Assembly: GCA_016781115.1 (NCBI GenBank) | Contig: JADDQX010000005.1 | Location: forward strand, 1 to 19,235 | DNA length: 19,235 nucleotides | Source of the DNA: Actinomycetota bacterium | Lineage (GTDB): Bacteria > Actinomycetota > CADDZG01 > WHSQ01 | Direction: 5' to 3' | Shown here: in pieces, positions 1-6,687 of the stretch | Layout of the letters: each line of letters begins with the position of its first letter | Position numbering within the stretch: position 1 is the first letter of the stretch | The notes under the pieces: model-generated | What the model was told of the DNA's origin: nothing | Seen by the model: only the letters and a program-made list of their open reading frames with translations | Database searches by the model: none | Position numbers and translations under genes: made by a program

Positions 1-1086
1 AGCCACGCGCCGGTCGCGATCGCCCCCGGGGTCCGGGTCGTGCCGGTTGAGGCGGGGCCGTCTCGTCCGGTGCCGAAAGAAGAGCTACGCCGCTACGTCG
101 ATGAGTTCGTCGTGGGGGTGCGGGCGTTCGCTCTCTCACAGCGAGTGTCGTACGACCTCGTTCATTCGCACTACTGGCAGTCGGGGCTGGCGGCGCTGCC
201 TCTGGGCAGGATGTGGCGGGTGCCACTGGTTCATTCCCCGCACACCTTGGGACGAGTGAAGAATCGGTTCCTCGCTCCCGGCGATCGTCCCGAGCCCGAC
301 CTCAGGCTGGCGGGGGAGGACGAGGTGATCGAGGGGGCGGACGTCCTGGTCGCGTCCACGGACGATGAGCTCGAACAGCTGGCCTGCCTCTACGCCGCTT
401 CGCACGACCGTCTGAAGGTGCTCCACCCGGGCGTGGACCATGACTCCTTCCGTCCGACCGACCGGAGAGCAGCCCGCGCGACGCTGGGCCTCGGCGACGG
501 CAGGATCATGTTGGTGGTCGGGCGGATCCAGAGACTCAAGGGGATCGATCTCGCGATTCGGGCACTCGAGGAACTGGTGTCCGCCCTCGACGAGCCCGTG
601 CGTCTGGTCGTCGTCGGAGGTGCCAGTGGAGCCGGTGGTGAGGAAGAGGTCCGCCGGCTTCGTTCTCTGGCCGAAGCCCTGGGCGTCAGCGACAGCGTCG
701 AGTTCCTGGGGCCGCAGCCACACGACCGCCTGCCGCTCTTTTACGCGGCAGCCGACGTGGTGACGGTGTGTTCTTACTCCGAGTCTTTCGGTCTTGCTGC
801 ACTGGAAGCGCACGCGTGCGGCACGCCGGTGGTGGGGACGCCGGTTGGTGGTCTGTCTCACGTCGTACGTGACGGCGGCTCAGGTTTCCTCGTCCCAACC
901 CGCGACCCTTCGGTGTTCGCGGCGCGTCTAAAGACCATCTTGTCCGATCCGCAACTGCAGGACTCCTTCTCCCTGCGAGCGGTGGAGTCCGCAGCTGCGT
1001 TGTCGTGGGATCGTTCAGCTACGAAGTTCCTCGAGTTGTACGAATGTCTGGTGCGCGAGGAGTCACCCGAGGTCTGCACCTGTTGA
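1..1086 (+). CDS. mshA: GT4 glycosyltransferase, MshA-like (5' end outside window)
   Basis: GT-B glycosyltransferase of family GT4. The closest match I recognise is MshA, which transfers GlcNAc from UDP-GlcNAc to inositol 3-phosphate, the first step of mycothiol synthesis in the cytosol. The frame is open to base 1 and already reads conserved sequence (PGVRVVPVEAGPS), so the GTG at 40 is not the start and about 60-80 N-terminal residues are missing. Visible motifs: HSHYWQSG followed by HSPHTLGRVKN (the MshA acceptor-side signature), the PGVDHDSF linker, VVGRIQRLKG at the start of the donor domain, and the E-x7-E donor-sugar motif SESFGLAALE (Glu codons at 781 and 805), then GTPVVGTPVGGL. The gene ends in TGA. 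Another GT4 member such as a sucrose-phosphate-synthase-like enzyme is possible, but the acceptor signature and the nearby proC/bS22 synteny favour MshA. Confidence 0.8.
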   Translation, partial: SHAPVAIAPGVRVVPVEAGPSRPVPKEELRRYVDEFVVGVRAFALSQRVSYDLVHSHYWQSGLAALPLGRMWRVPLVHSPHTLGRVKNRFLAPGDRPEPDLRLAGEDEVIEGADVLVASTDDELEQLACLYAASHDRLKVLHPGVDHDSFRPTDRRAARATLGLGDGRIMLVVGRIQRLKGIDLAIRALEELVSALDEPVRLVVVGGASGAGGEEEVRRLRSLAEALGVSDSVEFLGPQPHDRLPLFYAAADVVTVCSYSESFGLAALEAHACGTPVVGTPVGGLSHVVRDGGSGFLVPTRDPSVFAARLKTILSDPQLQDSFSLRAVESAAALSWDRSATKFLELYECLVREESPEVCTC

Positions 1087-1098
1087 TCTCGTCGGGTG

Positions 1099-1121
1099 AA
1101 AAAACTTCGCTGCTCGCGAAG
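1099..1121 (-). terminator. Rho-independent terminator, minus strand
   Basis: CTTCGC (1105-1110), a 5-nt loop and GCGAAG (1116-1121) form a perfect 6-bp hairpin. Six A residues (1099-1104) precede it on the + strand, giving a T6 tract on the minus strand. It is a canonical intrinsic terminator for leftward transcripts. The only leftward gene upstream of it is proline dehydrogenase, whose stop is about 250 nt away. In the + direction only AAAATTT follows, so it should be weak for mshA. Confidence 0.7.
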
Positions 1122-1177
1122 AAAATTTGCGGGCCTCTGACCTGCGCATTCGTTGCCCTTGCTGGGCATTCGCGAGC

Positions 1178-1207
1178 TTGACGCGTTGGGCCGCGCGTCG
1201 CTATGTT
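1178..1207 (+). promoter_or_regulatory. Sigma-A-type promoter for the candidate small RNA
   Basis: TTGACG (1178-1183), an 18-nt spacer and TATGTT (1202-1207). The predicted +1 is about A1213, one base before a perfect 11-bp stem. No + strand gene starts within the next kilobase, so the promoter is best explained as driving an RNA gene. Confidence 0.6.
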
Positions 1208-1212
1208 CCTGC

Positions 1213-1370
1213 ACGTCTCGAGGAGTTGAAAGGACTCACCTTCGGGTGTGGCTAAGTAGGTTCCTCGAGACGCTAGGCCTCAGAAGCCAACGTACTTGTC
1301 GCATCTCGTGTGTGGGGAAGTGCACGAGGTTCGATTCGGACTCCGGTTTCTGGGGCCTACTTCTTTGTGT
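1213..1370 (+). ncRNA. Candidate structured small RNA, family unknown
   Basis: Two consecutive stem-loops. SL1: 1214-1224 pairs perfectly with 1262-1272 (11 bp). An inner hairpin CACC-TTCG-GGTG (1237-1248) carries a C(UUCG)G tetraloop, and the internal loop between them has GAA (1228-1230) opposite AGTA (1255-1258), the pattern of a bulged-G (loop E / sarcin-ricin) motif. SL2: 1274-1288 pairs with 1345-1359 (15 continuous bp including two G-U), with an inner CTCGTG/CACGAG hairpin (1307-1312/1322-1327). A U-rich tail, CTTCTTTGTGT, follows. The two G-U pairs would be A-C mismatches on the other strand, so the + strand is the likely RNA. The 3' end lies just before the proline dehydrogenase stop codon, and the RNA would be antisense to that gene's 3' UTR. 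It does not match tmRNA, SRP RNA, RNase P, 6S or a tRNA as far as I can judge. Confidence 0.6.
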
Positions 1371-1372
1371 GC

Positions 1373-2287
1373 CTAGTCGCGCACGACAGCGCGCAGGAAG
1401 AACCGAAGATTCGCCGGGCGCTCCGCGATCCGCCGCATCAGGTACGGGTACCAGGCACAGCCGAAGGGGACGTAAACGCTCACGCGATAGCCCTCCTTGG
1501 CGAGTTGCTCTTGAAGGTCTCGCCTGATGCCGTAGAGCATCTGGATCTCGAAGCTCTTCTTCCCACCACCTACTCTTGCGGCGGCTCTCTGCGCGTGCTG
1601 GATCAAAGCCGAGTCGTGTGACGCGATCCCGGGATCGGCTCCCTTATCGAAGAGCCAGTCGATCAGGTAGCGGTACTGGGCGTCTATCTCCGCCTTCTTC
1701 TGGAAAGCGACCTCTGTGGGCTCCGCGTACGCCCCCTTCACGAGGCGCACCTTCGGCGGCGCCTCCGTTGCCAGCTCCTGTAGATCGACCGGCGTCCGCC
1801 GCAGGTACGCCTGCACCGCAAGACGGAGGTCCGGGAACTCGTGGCGCAAGGTCTTGAAGACGTCGAGGGTCTCGGTGACGTAGGCAGACTGCTCCATGTC
1901 GATCTCCAGGCTTGTGCCGACGGCCTGCCCCTCTGTGGCTAGTGCGCGCACGTACTCGATGCAGGGCTGCTTGTCGAAAGCGAGCCCTAGTTGGGTCAGC
2001 TTCACGGCCACCGTTGTGTCGACACCTGCCTCCTCGATCCGCTTGACGGAATCGAGGTAGTCCTCGAAGGCCTGTTTCGCGCCCACCGGATCGGTCACGC
2101 CCTCGCCCAGAAGGTCAAGGATCCCGCCGATGTCTTTGGCGTTCAACTGCTGGATCGCGGAGATCGCATCTTCGGCTTTGTCGCCGGCGATGAAACGTTG
2201 CACCACGCTCCGCGTCAGGTTCCCTTCGGTGACGAACCTCTGCACGCGCTGTTTGCCGGACGCCCACAGCCAGGTCTCTCTGAACAT
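1373..2287 (-). CDS. putB: Proline dehydrogenase (monofunctional, PutB type)
   Basis: FAD-dependent oxidation of L-proline to pyrroline-5-carboxylate, normally passing electrons to the membrane quinone pool. At 304 aa it matches the usual length of monofunctional bacterial PRODH (about 300-310). Characteristic segments of the beta8/alpha8 barrel are present: KLTQLGL, RLVKGAY, IASHD, FEIQMLYG, and the C-terminal YVPFGCAWYPYLMRRIAERP, whose Tyr-x-x-Arg-Arg binds the substrate carboxylate. The frame stays open much further upstream, but that part runs antisense to proC and is not PRODH-like. The ATG at 2287 begins MFRETWLWASGK, typical of the family. No Shine-Dalgarno precedes it, so the mRNA may be leaderless or start upstream. 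It is divergent from proC with a 40-bp gap. No P5C dehydrogenase lies in the window. Confidence 0.93.
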   Translation of the reverse strand: MFRETWLWASGKQRVQRFVTEGNLTRSVVQRFIAGDKAEDAISAIQQLNAKDIGGILDLLGEGVTDPVGAKQAFEDYLDSVKRIEEAGVDTTVAVKLTQLGLAFDKQPCIEYVRALATEGQAVGTSLEIDMEQSAYVTETLDVFKTLRHEFPDLRLAVQAYLRRTPVDLQELATEAPPKVRLVKGAYAEPTEVAFQKKAEIDAQYRYLIDWLFDKGADPGIASHDSALIQHAQRAAARVGGGKKSFEIQMLYGIRRDLQEQLAKEGYRVSVYVPFGCAWYPYLMRRIAERPANLRFFLRAVVRD

Positions 2288-2313
2288 CGTGGGCCTATCA
2301 TGCAGGAAAAGCT

Positions 2314-2323
2314 CCAGGAGGGG
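2314..2323 (+). promoter_or_regulatory. Shine-Dalgarno of proC
   Basis: CCAGGAGGGG lies 4-13 nt before the ATG at 2328. It fixes the proC start although the reading frame stays open about 200 nt further upstream. It lies within the 40-bp gap shared with the divergent proline dehydrogenase gene. Confidence 0.7.
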
Positions 2324-2327
2324 TTCG

Positions 2328-3146
2328 ATGACCAAGCTCGCGGTGCTCGGCGGCGGGAAGATGGGGCAGGCGCTGATCGGTGGGTTGCTCGGATCCGGTT
2401 GGCGCAAAGCCGAAGACGTCGTCGTAACGGGGCGCCGCCAGGAGCGGATCGACGAGCTGTCGAGCGCGTACGGCGTACACACCTCGCTCTCCAACCCCGC
2501 TGCCATCGCGGGCGCCGAAGTCATAGTCGTCGCGGTCAAGCCGCAGGACATCGAGTCGCTCTTGTCGGAGATCTCGTCGCACGTGACACCCGACCAGACG
2601 TTGTTGTCGTTCGTCGCTGCGATCTCGACCGCGTTCATCGAGTCTCGCCTCGAGTACGACGTCCCGGTCGTGAGGGCGATGCCGAACACCCCCTCCGTCG
2701 TACACGAGGGGATGGCGGGGATCGCCGCGGGAAGGTTCTCCAAGGAACAGAACCTTCTCCTGGCGCGAGAGGTCTTGAACCATGTCGGGCGGGTGGTGAC
2801 GGTCGACGAGGAGTATCTAGATGCGGTGACGGCGATCTCCGGATCGGGTCCCGCTTACTTCGCGCTCCTCGCAGAGGCCATGATCGAGGCAGGGATCCTG
2901 CTGGGGCTGTCGCGTGAGATATCCACCGACCTCGTCGTCCAAACGATGCTGGGATCGGCCAAGATGCTCCGCGACGAGCACATGCACCCGGTCGAGCTGC
3001 GCGAGATGGTCACGTCTCCGGGAGGTACGACGACGCGAGCGATCCGGGTGCTGGAGCAGTCGGGGGTGCGAGCCGCTTTCCTGAACGCGATCCAGGCGGC
3101 GATGGAGCGGAGCCAGGAGCTGGCTCGAGGCGACACCGGCTCATGA
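2328..3146 (+). CDS. proC: Pyrroline-5-carboxylate reductase
   Basis: Reduces P5C to L-proline with NAD(P)H, the last step of proline synthesis. At 272 aa it has the standard length. It has the N-terminal Rossmann motif GGGKMG (residues 8-13), VKPQ (71-74), AMPNTP (118-123), the P5CR signature ISGSGPAYF (171-179), and LREMVTSPGGTT, the substrate-binding loop of the helical dimerisation domain. The start is ATG 2328 behind a good Shine-Dalgarno. It is first gene of a + strand operon: its TGA overlaps the next gene's ATG (ATGA at 3143-3146). The head-to-head position with proline dehydrogenase puts opposite reactions side by side. The M. tuberculosis counterpart is Rv0500. Confidence 0.97.
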   Translation: MTKLAVLGGGKMGQALIGGLLGSGWRKAEDVVVTGRRQERIDELSSAYGVHTSLSNPAAIAGAEVIVVAVKPQDIESLLSEISSHVTPDQTLLSFVAAISTAFIESRLEYDVPVVRAMPNTPSVVHEGMAGIAAGRFSKEQNLLLAREVLNHVGRVVTVDEEYLDAVTAISGSGPAYFALLAEAMIEAGILLGLSREISTDLVVQTMLGSAKMLRDEHMHPVELREMVTSPGGTTTRAIRVLEQSGVRAAFLNAIQAAMERSQELARGDTGS

Positions 3147-4264
3147 GCGACGCCGTCGCTCTCGTGACCGTTGAGGACATCGCCAAGACCTACGACTTCG
3201 GCTCCTCGCATCCGTTGCGCCCCGAGCGGGTTCTGATCACCTACGACCACATCAGAGACCTGGGCTTGGCGGCCCGAGCCAGCGAGGTGTCGTCCCGCTC
3301 CGCCACCGACGAGGAGATCGCCGCGGTGCATGATCCTGAGTTCACCGGGATGGTCAAGGGCATCGACGCGGGGAGCATCGAGCGGAGGAAAGGCCTGGAG
3401 TTCGGTCTCGGGACGCCGGACAACCCGATCTTCTCCGGGATGCATCGAGCATCCGCGGCGGTGTGTGGTGCGTCCATCACCGCGGCGGAGCTGGTGGCGA
3501 GCGGGCGCTTTCAACATGCCTTCAACCCCGCCGGAGGTCTGCATCACGCGCGGCGACGGGAGGCCTCCGGCTTCTGCATCTACAACGATCCCGCGGCCGC
3601 CATCGCGAAGGTCCTGGAGCTGCAGCCGGAGTGGCGGGTCCTGTACCTCGATGTTGACGTGCACCACGGAGACGGTGTCCAGTGGATCTTCTACGACGAG
3701 CCGCGGGTGCTGACGGTGTCGCTGCATCAGTCGGGCCGCTACCTCTATCCCGGAACCGGGTTCGAGGACGAGACCGGAGAGGGGGCCGCGAGAGGGACGT
3801 CGATCAACGTCCCTCTGCTGCCGTTCACCGGGGACAGCGATTACCTGTGGGCGCTGGAACGTGTGCTGCGTGAGGCAGCCAGCGCTTTCGAACCCGACCT
3901 CATCCTCACGCAGTTGGGGGCGGACACCCACCATGGCGATCCGCTCGCGAACCTGGGTCTGACCCTGAAGGCCTATCCCCGCATGGGGAAGATCATCCAT
4001 AGCGTCGCGCACGACCTCTGCGAAGACCGCTGGGTAGCTACCGGCGGTGGCGGTTACCAGGCCGAGACGGTCGTGCCGAAGGTGTGGACGATCCACTTCG
4101 CAGAGATGGTGGGCGAGCCCACCGCGATCCCCGCGGCCTGGTTGGACGACGTGGACGCCGCCACCGTGTCTCGGCCGTACCGGGCCGAGGTCGAGCGGTC
4201 CGTGGAGGTGGTCTTGGAGGCGTGTCTTCCGCGACTCGTCGCTCTGGCGCGCGCGGACGCTTAA
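3143..4264 (+). CDS. acuC: AcuC-like class I histone-deacetylase-fold hydrolase
   Basis: Zinc-dependent lysine deacetylase of the arginase/deacetylase fold. AcuC proteins deacetylate (activate) acetyl-CoA synthetase; the true substrate here is unknown. At 373 aa it is typical for bacterial AcuC. Active-site residues are intact: the paired His of GGLHHA (134-135), zinc ligands Asp172 and His174 in LDVDVHHGDG, the third ligand Asp261 in QLGADTHHGDPL, and the catalytic Tyr305 in GGGGYQ. Translation is probably coupled to proC through the ATGA overlap. No acetyl-CoA synthetase or acetyltransferase is nearby, so the substrate cannot be read from context. Confidence 0.9.
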   Translation: MSDAVALVTVEDIAKTYDFGSSHPLRPERVLITYDHIRDLGLAARASEVSSRSATDEEIAAVHDPEFTGMVKGIDAGSIERRKGLEFGLGTPDNPIFSGMHRASAAVCGASITAAELVASGRFQHAFNPAGGLHHARRREASGFCIYNDPAAAIAKVLELQPEWRVLYLDVDVHHGDGVQWIFYDEPRVLTVSLHQSGRYLYPGTGFEDETGEGAARGTSINVPLLPFTGDSDYLWALERVLREAASAFEPDLILTQLGADTHHGDPLANLGLTLKAYPRMGKIIHSVAHDLCEDRWVATGGGGYQAETVVPKVWTIHFAEMVGEPTAIPAAWLDDVDAATVSRPYRAEVERSVEVVLEACLPRLVALARADA

Positions 4265-4288
4265 CCTTCCCCGCCTAAGGAGGAAGGC

Positions 4289-4678
4289 ATGAGCGAGCTC
4301 CACCGCTACATCGGTTTCAGCATCCCGGCCACGTTCGCGCTCCTCGTGCTGTGGACGATCTACACGCTGATCCGGAACCGCCCGCCGCACGATTGGTTCT
4401 GGAGCCTTCTCGGCCTGTTGCAGGTGATCATCGCGATCCAGGTGGTGGTGGGAGCCGTCCTGTTCGTGGTGGGGCTCCGTCCCCCGCCGCAGGACCTCCG
4501 GTGGCTGCACTACTTCTACGGAGGCCTCTTCCCCGCCTTCGTGCTGATCGTCGCGCATCGCGTGGCGCAGAGAGAACGGTTCGCGGAGATCCCCTGGGTG
4601 GTGTTCGGTTTCGCGTCGTTCATCAATTTCGGGCTCACCAGCCGCGCTCTGATGACTGGACTCGGCGTTGGTGTCTGA
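4289..4678 (+). CDS. Four-helix integral membrane protein, function unknown
   Basis: 129 residues behind a perfect AAGGAGG (4277-4283) five nt before the ATG. About four hydrophobic helices are visible, roughly residues 8-28, 37-60, 70-90 and 96-115. Features that may matter are RPPPQDLRWLHYFYGG between helices 2 and 3 and a His-Arg pair at the end of helix 3. The His residues in membrane segments recall small cytochrome-b-like or COX15-type bundles, but I see no reliable haem motif and assign no function. It sits 24 bp after acuC and 21 bp before the MarP-like protease, clearly within the same operon, so it may act with that membrane protease. Confidence 0.85.
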   Translation: MSELHRYIGFSIPATFALLVLWTIYTLIRNRPPHDWFWSLLGLLQVIIAIQVVVGAVLFVVGLRPPPQDLRWLHYFYGGLFPAFVLIVAHRVAQRERFAEIPWVVFGFASFINFGLTSRALMTGLGVGV

Positions 4679-4699
4679 AGGCCAGATCGTGAGCGAGCC

Positions 4700-5887
4700 G
4701 TGAACCTGGTGGACCTCGTCGTTCTCGTCCTGGCCACGCTTTCGGCCTTCAGGGGGTGGCGGCTCGGGCTGCTGGGTCAGGTGTTCGAGCTGGGTGGCGG
4801 CTTCCTCGGCCTCCTGGCCGGCGTAGCATTCGGCCCTCGCGTCGCTGCCGCGGTGACGCAGGGAAGCGGCCTGCAGCGGGCGCTCATCTCGCTCGTGATC
4901 GTGTTTATCGCGATGTCCGTGGGGCAGACGGTGGGCCATCTAGTCGGTCGAAGAGGAGGAGCCGCGGCGGCGCGAGCGCGCCTCGGCGGCGCGAATCAGT
5001 CGCTCGGAGCGGCCTTCGGAGTCGGCGTCACGATCATCTCCTTCTGGCTGATCGGGTCGTTGTTGGTGCACGGCCCCTCGCGCGCGATCGCGAGTCCCTT
5101 CCGGGACTCGCAGCTGTTGCAGCTGACGAACGCTGCTCTGCCGCCACCGCCGGATCTGCTGGCTCAGTTCCAGGAGTATCTGAATACGTCTGGATTCCCT
5201 CAGGTGTTCGCCGGGCTGCCGCCCGACCTCGGCGCGCCTCCCAAGCTTCCTTCGCAGAAGGACGCGCGGCGGGTGGTGCAGGCGACGAAGGACTCCGTGG
5301 TCCAGATCTCTCTCGCCGCGTGCGGTGGAACTCAGTTGGGCAGCGGCTGGATCGCGGCCCCCTCGACCGTCGTGACGAATGCGCACGTGGTTGCCGGGGG
5401 ACAGTCTCCTGTCGTGCGAGAGGTGGCGGGCGGCGAGCATTCGGGTGCGGTCGTGGTCTTCGATCCAGACACCGACGTCGCGGTGATCCACGTCGAAGGT
5501 CTTGCGGCTGCACCGCTGGAGCTCGAGACGACCGAGCTGGAACGGGGCGCGTCGGGTGCGACGCTCGGCTACCCCGGCAACGCCGCCGGGCGTCTTGTGA
5601 CTCACGCCGCGGCCATCGCCGCCTCTTACGACGACGCGAACGGACGCGACATCTATGGGCGCTCGGACGTGAGCCGCGACGTCTACGCGATCCGTTCCCC
5701 GGTGCGACAGGGAGATTCCGGAGGTCCTTTCATCACCCTCGACGGCCGGGTCGGGGGAGTCATCTTCGCGGCCTCCACTACCGATGGCGACACCGGCTAC
5801 GCACTTACGGCCGCCGAGGTTGCCGACGAGGTCCGCCAGGGGAGCCGCCGGAGTGACCCCGTCGGCACCGGGGGTTGCGCCCGCTAG
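4700..5887 (+). CDS. marP: MarP-like membrane serine protease (CvpA domain + trypsin domain)
   Basis: 395 aa, close to M. tuberculosis MarP (Rv3671c, 397 aa), a periplasmic protease needed for acid resistance. The N-terminal CvpA-like domain has four membrane helices (about 3-20, 27-48, 58-82, 104-125), followed by a linker and a chymotrypsin-fold domain. The catalytic triad is His229 (TNAHVVAG), Asp259 (DPDTDVAVIHV) and Ser340 (RQGDSGGPF), spaced as in MarP. Cys208 and the near-terminal Cys393 fit the MarP disulfide that stabilises the active form under oxidising conditions. The start is GTG 4700 with a weak Shine-Dalgarno; the preceding GTG at 4689 is in another frame and stops at once. It is last in the proC operon. 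Its TAG stop overlaps the stop of the convergent SDR gene. Confidence 0.93.
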   Translation: MNLVDLVVLVLATLSAFRGWRLGLLGQVFELGGGFLGLLAGVAFGPRVAAAVTQGSGLQRALISLVIVFIAMSVGQTVGHLVGRRGGAAAARARLGGANQSLGAAFGVGVTIISFWLIGSLLVHGPSRAIASPFRDSQLLQLTNAALPPPPDLLAQFQEYLNTSGFPQVFAGLPPDLGAPPKLPSQKDARRVVQATKDSVVQISLAACGGTQLGSGWIAAPSTVVTNAHVVAGGQSPVVREVAGGEHSGAVVVFDPDTDVAVIHVEGLAAAPLELETTELERGASGATLGYPGNAAGRLVTHAAAIAASYDDANGRDIYGRSDVSRDVYAIRSPVRQGDSGGPFITLDGRVGGVIFAASTTDGDTGYALTAAEVADEVRQGSRRSDPVGTGGCAR

Positions 5888-6645
5888 GCGGTTTGGCCTC
5901 CGTCGACCACCAACGTGGTCCCGGTGACGAACGAAGAGGCGTCTGAGGCGAGGTAGATCGCCGCGCCCACGATCTCCTCGGCCGTTCCCAACCGCCCCAT
6001 CGGGATCATCGACTCTGCATACTTGAGAGTGGCTTCGTCCTTGGTCATCCACTCATTCAGAGGCGTATCGATCCACCCGGGCGCGATCGAATTAACCCGC
6101 ACGTTCGAGCCCGCCAGCTCCTTCGCCACCGCTTGCGTGAACAGACGCACCCCGCCTTTCGCAGCCGAATAGGGAGACAGCCCCTGTGCCCCCTGAACAC
6201 CGGCTACGGACGCGATCTGGATGATCGAGCCGCCCTGGTCGACCATGGCTTGGGCGGCCAACTGCGTCGCGTGGAAGACGGAATCGAGGTTCAGGGTCCG
6301 CAGCTTGTCCCAACCCGACGGCCGCAGGCTTACCAGTGGCGCCATGAAGTTGGACCCCCCGGCGTTGTTGACCAGAACGTCGAGTTTCCCCAACTCCTTC
6401 ACGGTCGTCTGGACGAGGTTCTCCAGCGCGTCGCGCTGCGTTACGTCGGTCGGAATCACGAGAGCCCGTTGACCGATCTGGTCGATCTCTTTCGCCAGCG
6501 TCTCGAGATCTCCCTCACTCCGCGCGGCGAGGGTGACGTCGGCACCCGCTGCCGCGAAGCCGAGCGCGATCGCTCGGCCGATCCCACGGGACGCGCCGGT
6601 GACGATCGCGCTCTTGCCTCGAAGCGAGAAGATCTCGGTGCTCAT
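5884..6645 (-). CDS. Classical short-chain dehydrogenase/reductase (FabG-like)
   Basis: 253-aa NAD(P)(H)-dependent oxidoreductase with every classical SDR element: TGASRGIG (16-23), Arg42 after the second strand (suggesting NADP preference), NNAG (93-96), Asn119, catalytic Ser146, Tyr159 and Lys163 (YSAAK), PGWIDTPL, and the C-terminal VTGTTLVVDGG. The substrate cannot be inferred; sugar dehydrogenases, 3-oxoacyl-ACP reductases and gluconate dehydrogenases all share this pattern. A good Shine-Dalgarno (AAGGAGG about 6 nt upstream on the minus strand) supports the start. It is divergent from the next + gene with a 42-bp gap and convergent with marP. Confidence 0.92.
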   Translation of the reverse strand: MSTEIFSLRGKSAIVTGASRGIGRAIALGFAAAGADVTLAARSEGDLETLAKEIDQIGQRALVIPTDVTQRDALENLVQTTVKELGKLDVLVNNAGGSNFMAPLVSLRPSGWDKLRTLNLDSVFHATQLAAQAMVDQGGSIIQIASVAGVQGAQGLSPYSAAKGGVRLFTQAVAKELAGSNVRVNSIAPGWIDTPLNEWMTKDEATLKYAESMIPMGRLGTAEEIVGAAIYLASDASSFVTGTTLVVDGGQTA

Positions 6646-6675
6646 GTCGCGGGCCTCCTTGCCCTATGCGGGCCA

Positions 6676-6681
6676 TACGAT
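6676..6681 (+). promoter_or_regulatory. -10 box of a leaderless gene
   Basis: TACGAT followed by 6 nt and the ATG at 6688, which would itself be +1. There is no Shine-Dalgarno before this ATG. This TANNNT-N6-ATG layout is the usual leaderless architecture of actinobacteria. No clear -35 box is visible at the right spacing. Confidence 0.5.
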
Positions 6682-6687
6682 GCAGCG

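Noticed and set aside
858..1214. 118-aa minus-strand open frame over the mshA 3' end
   Set aside because: It is antisense to a clear gene, has no family resemblance, and covers the terminator and the small-RNA promoter region.
1326..1340. GGTTCGATTC resembling a tRNA T-loop
   Set aside because: The flanking 5-nt arms do not pair, and no acceptor, D or anticodon stems can be placed around it. It fits better as part of the loop of the candidate small RNA.
2288..2743. N-terminal extension of proline dehydrogenase
   Set aside because: The extension is antisense to proC, has shadow-like composition, and precedes the normal family N-terminus.
2855..4939. 694-aa minus-strand open frame across proC, acuC and marP
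   Set aside because: A long antisense frame caused by high GC; low-complexity Arg/His/Glu/Gln-rich translation without domains.
6133..6687. Upstream extension of the 'phosphatase' family gene
   Set aside because: It is antisense to the SDR gene; the family N-terminus and the leaderless promoter point to ATG 6688.
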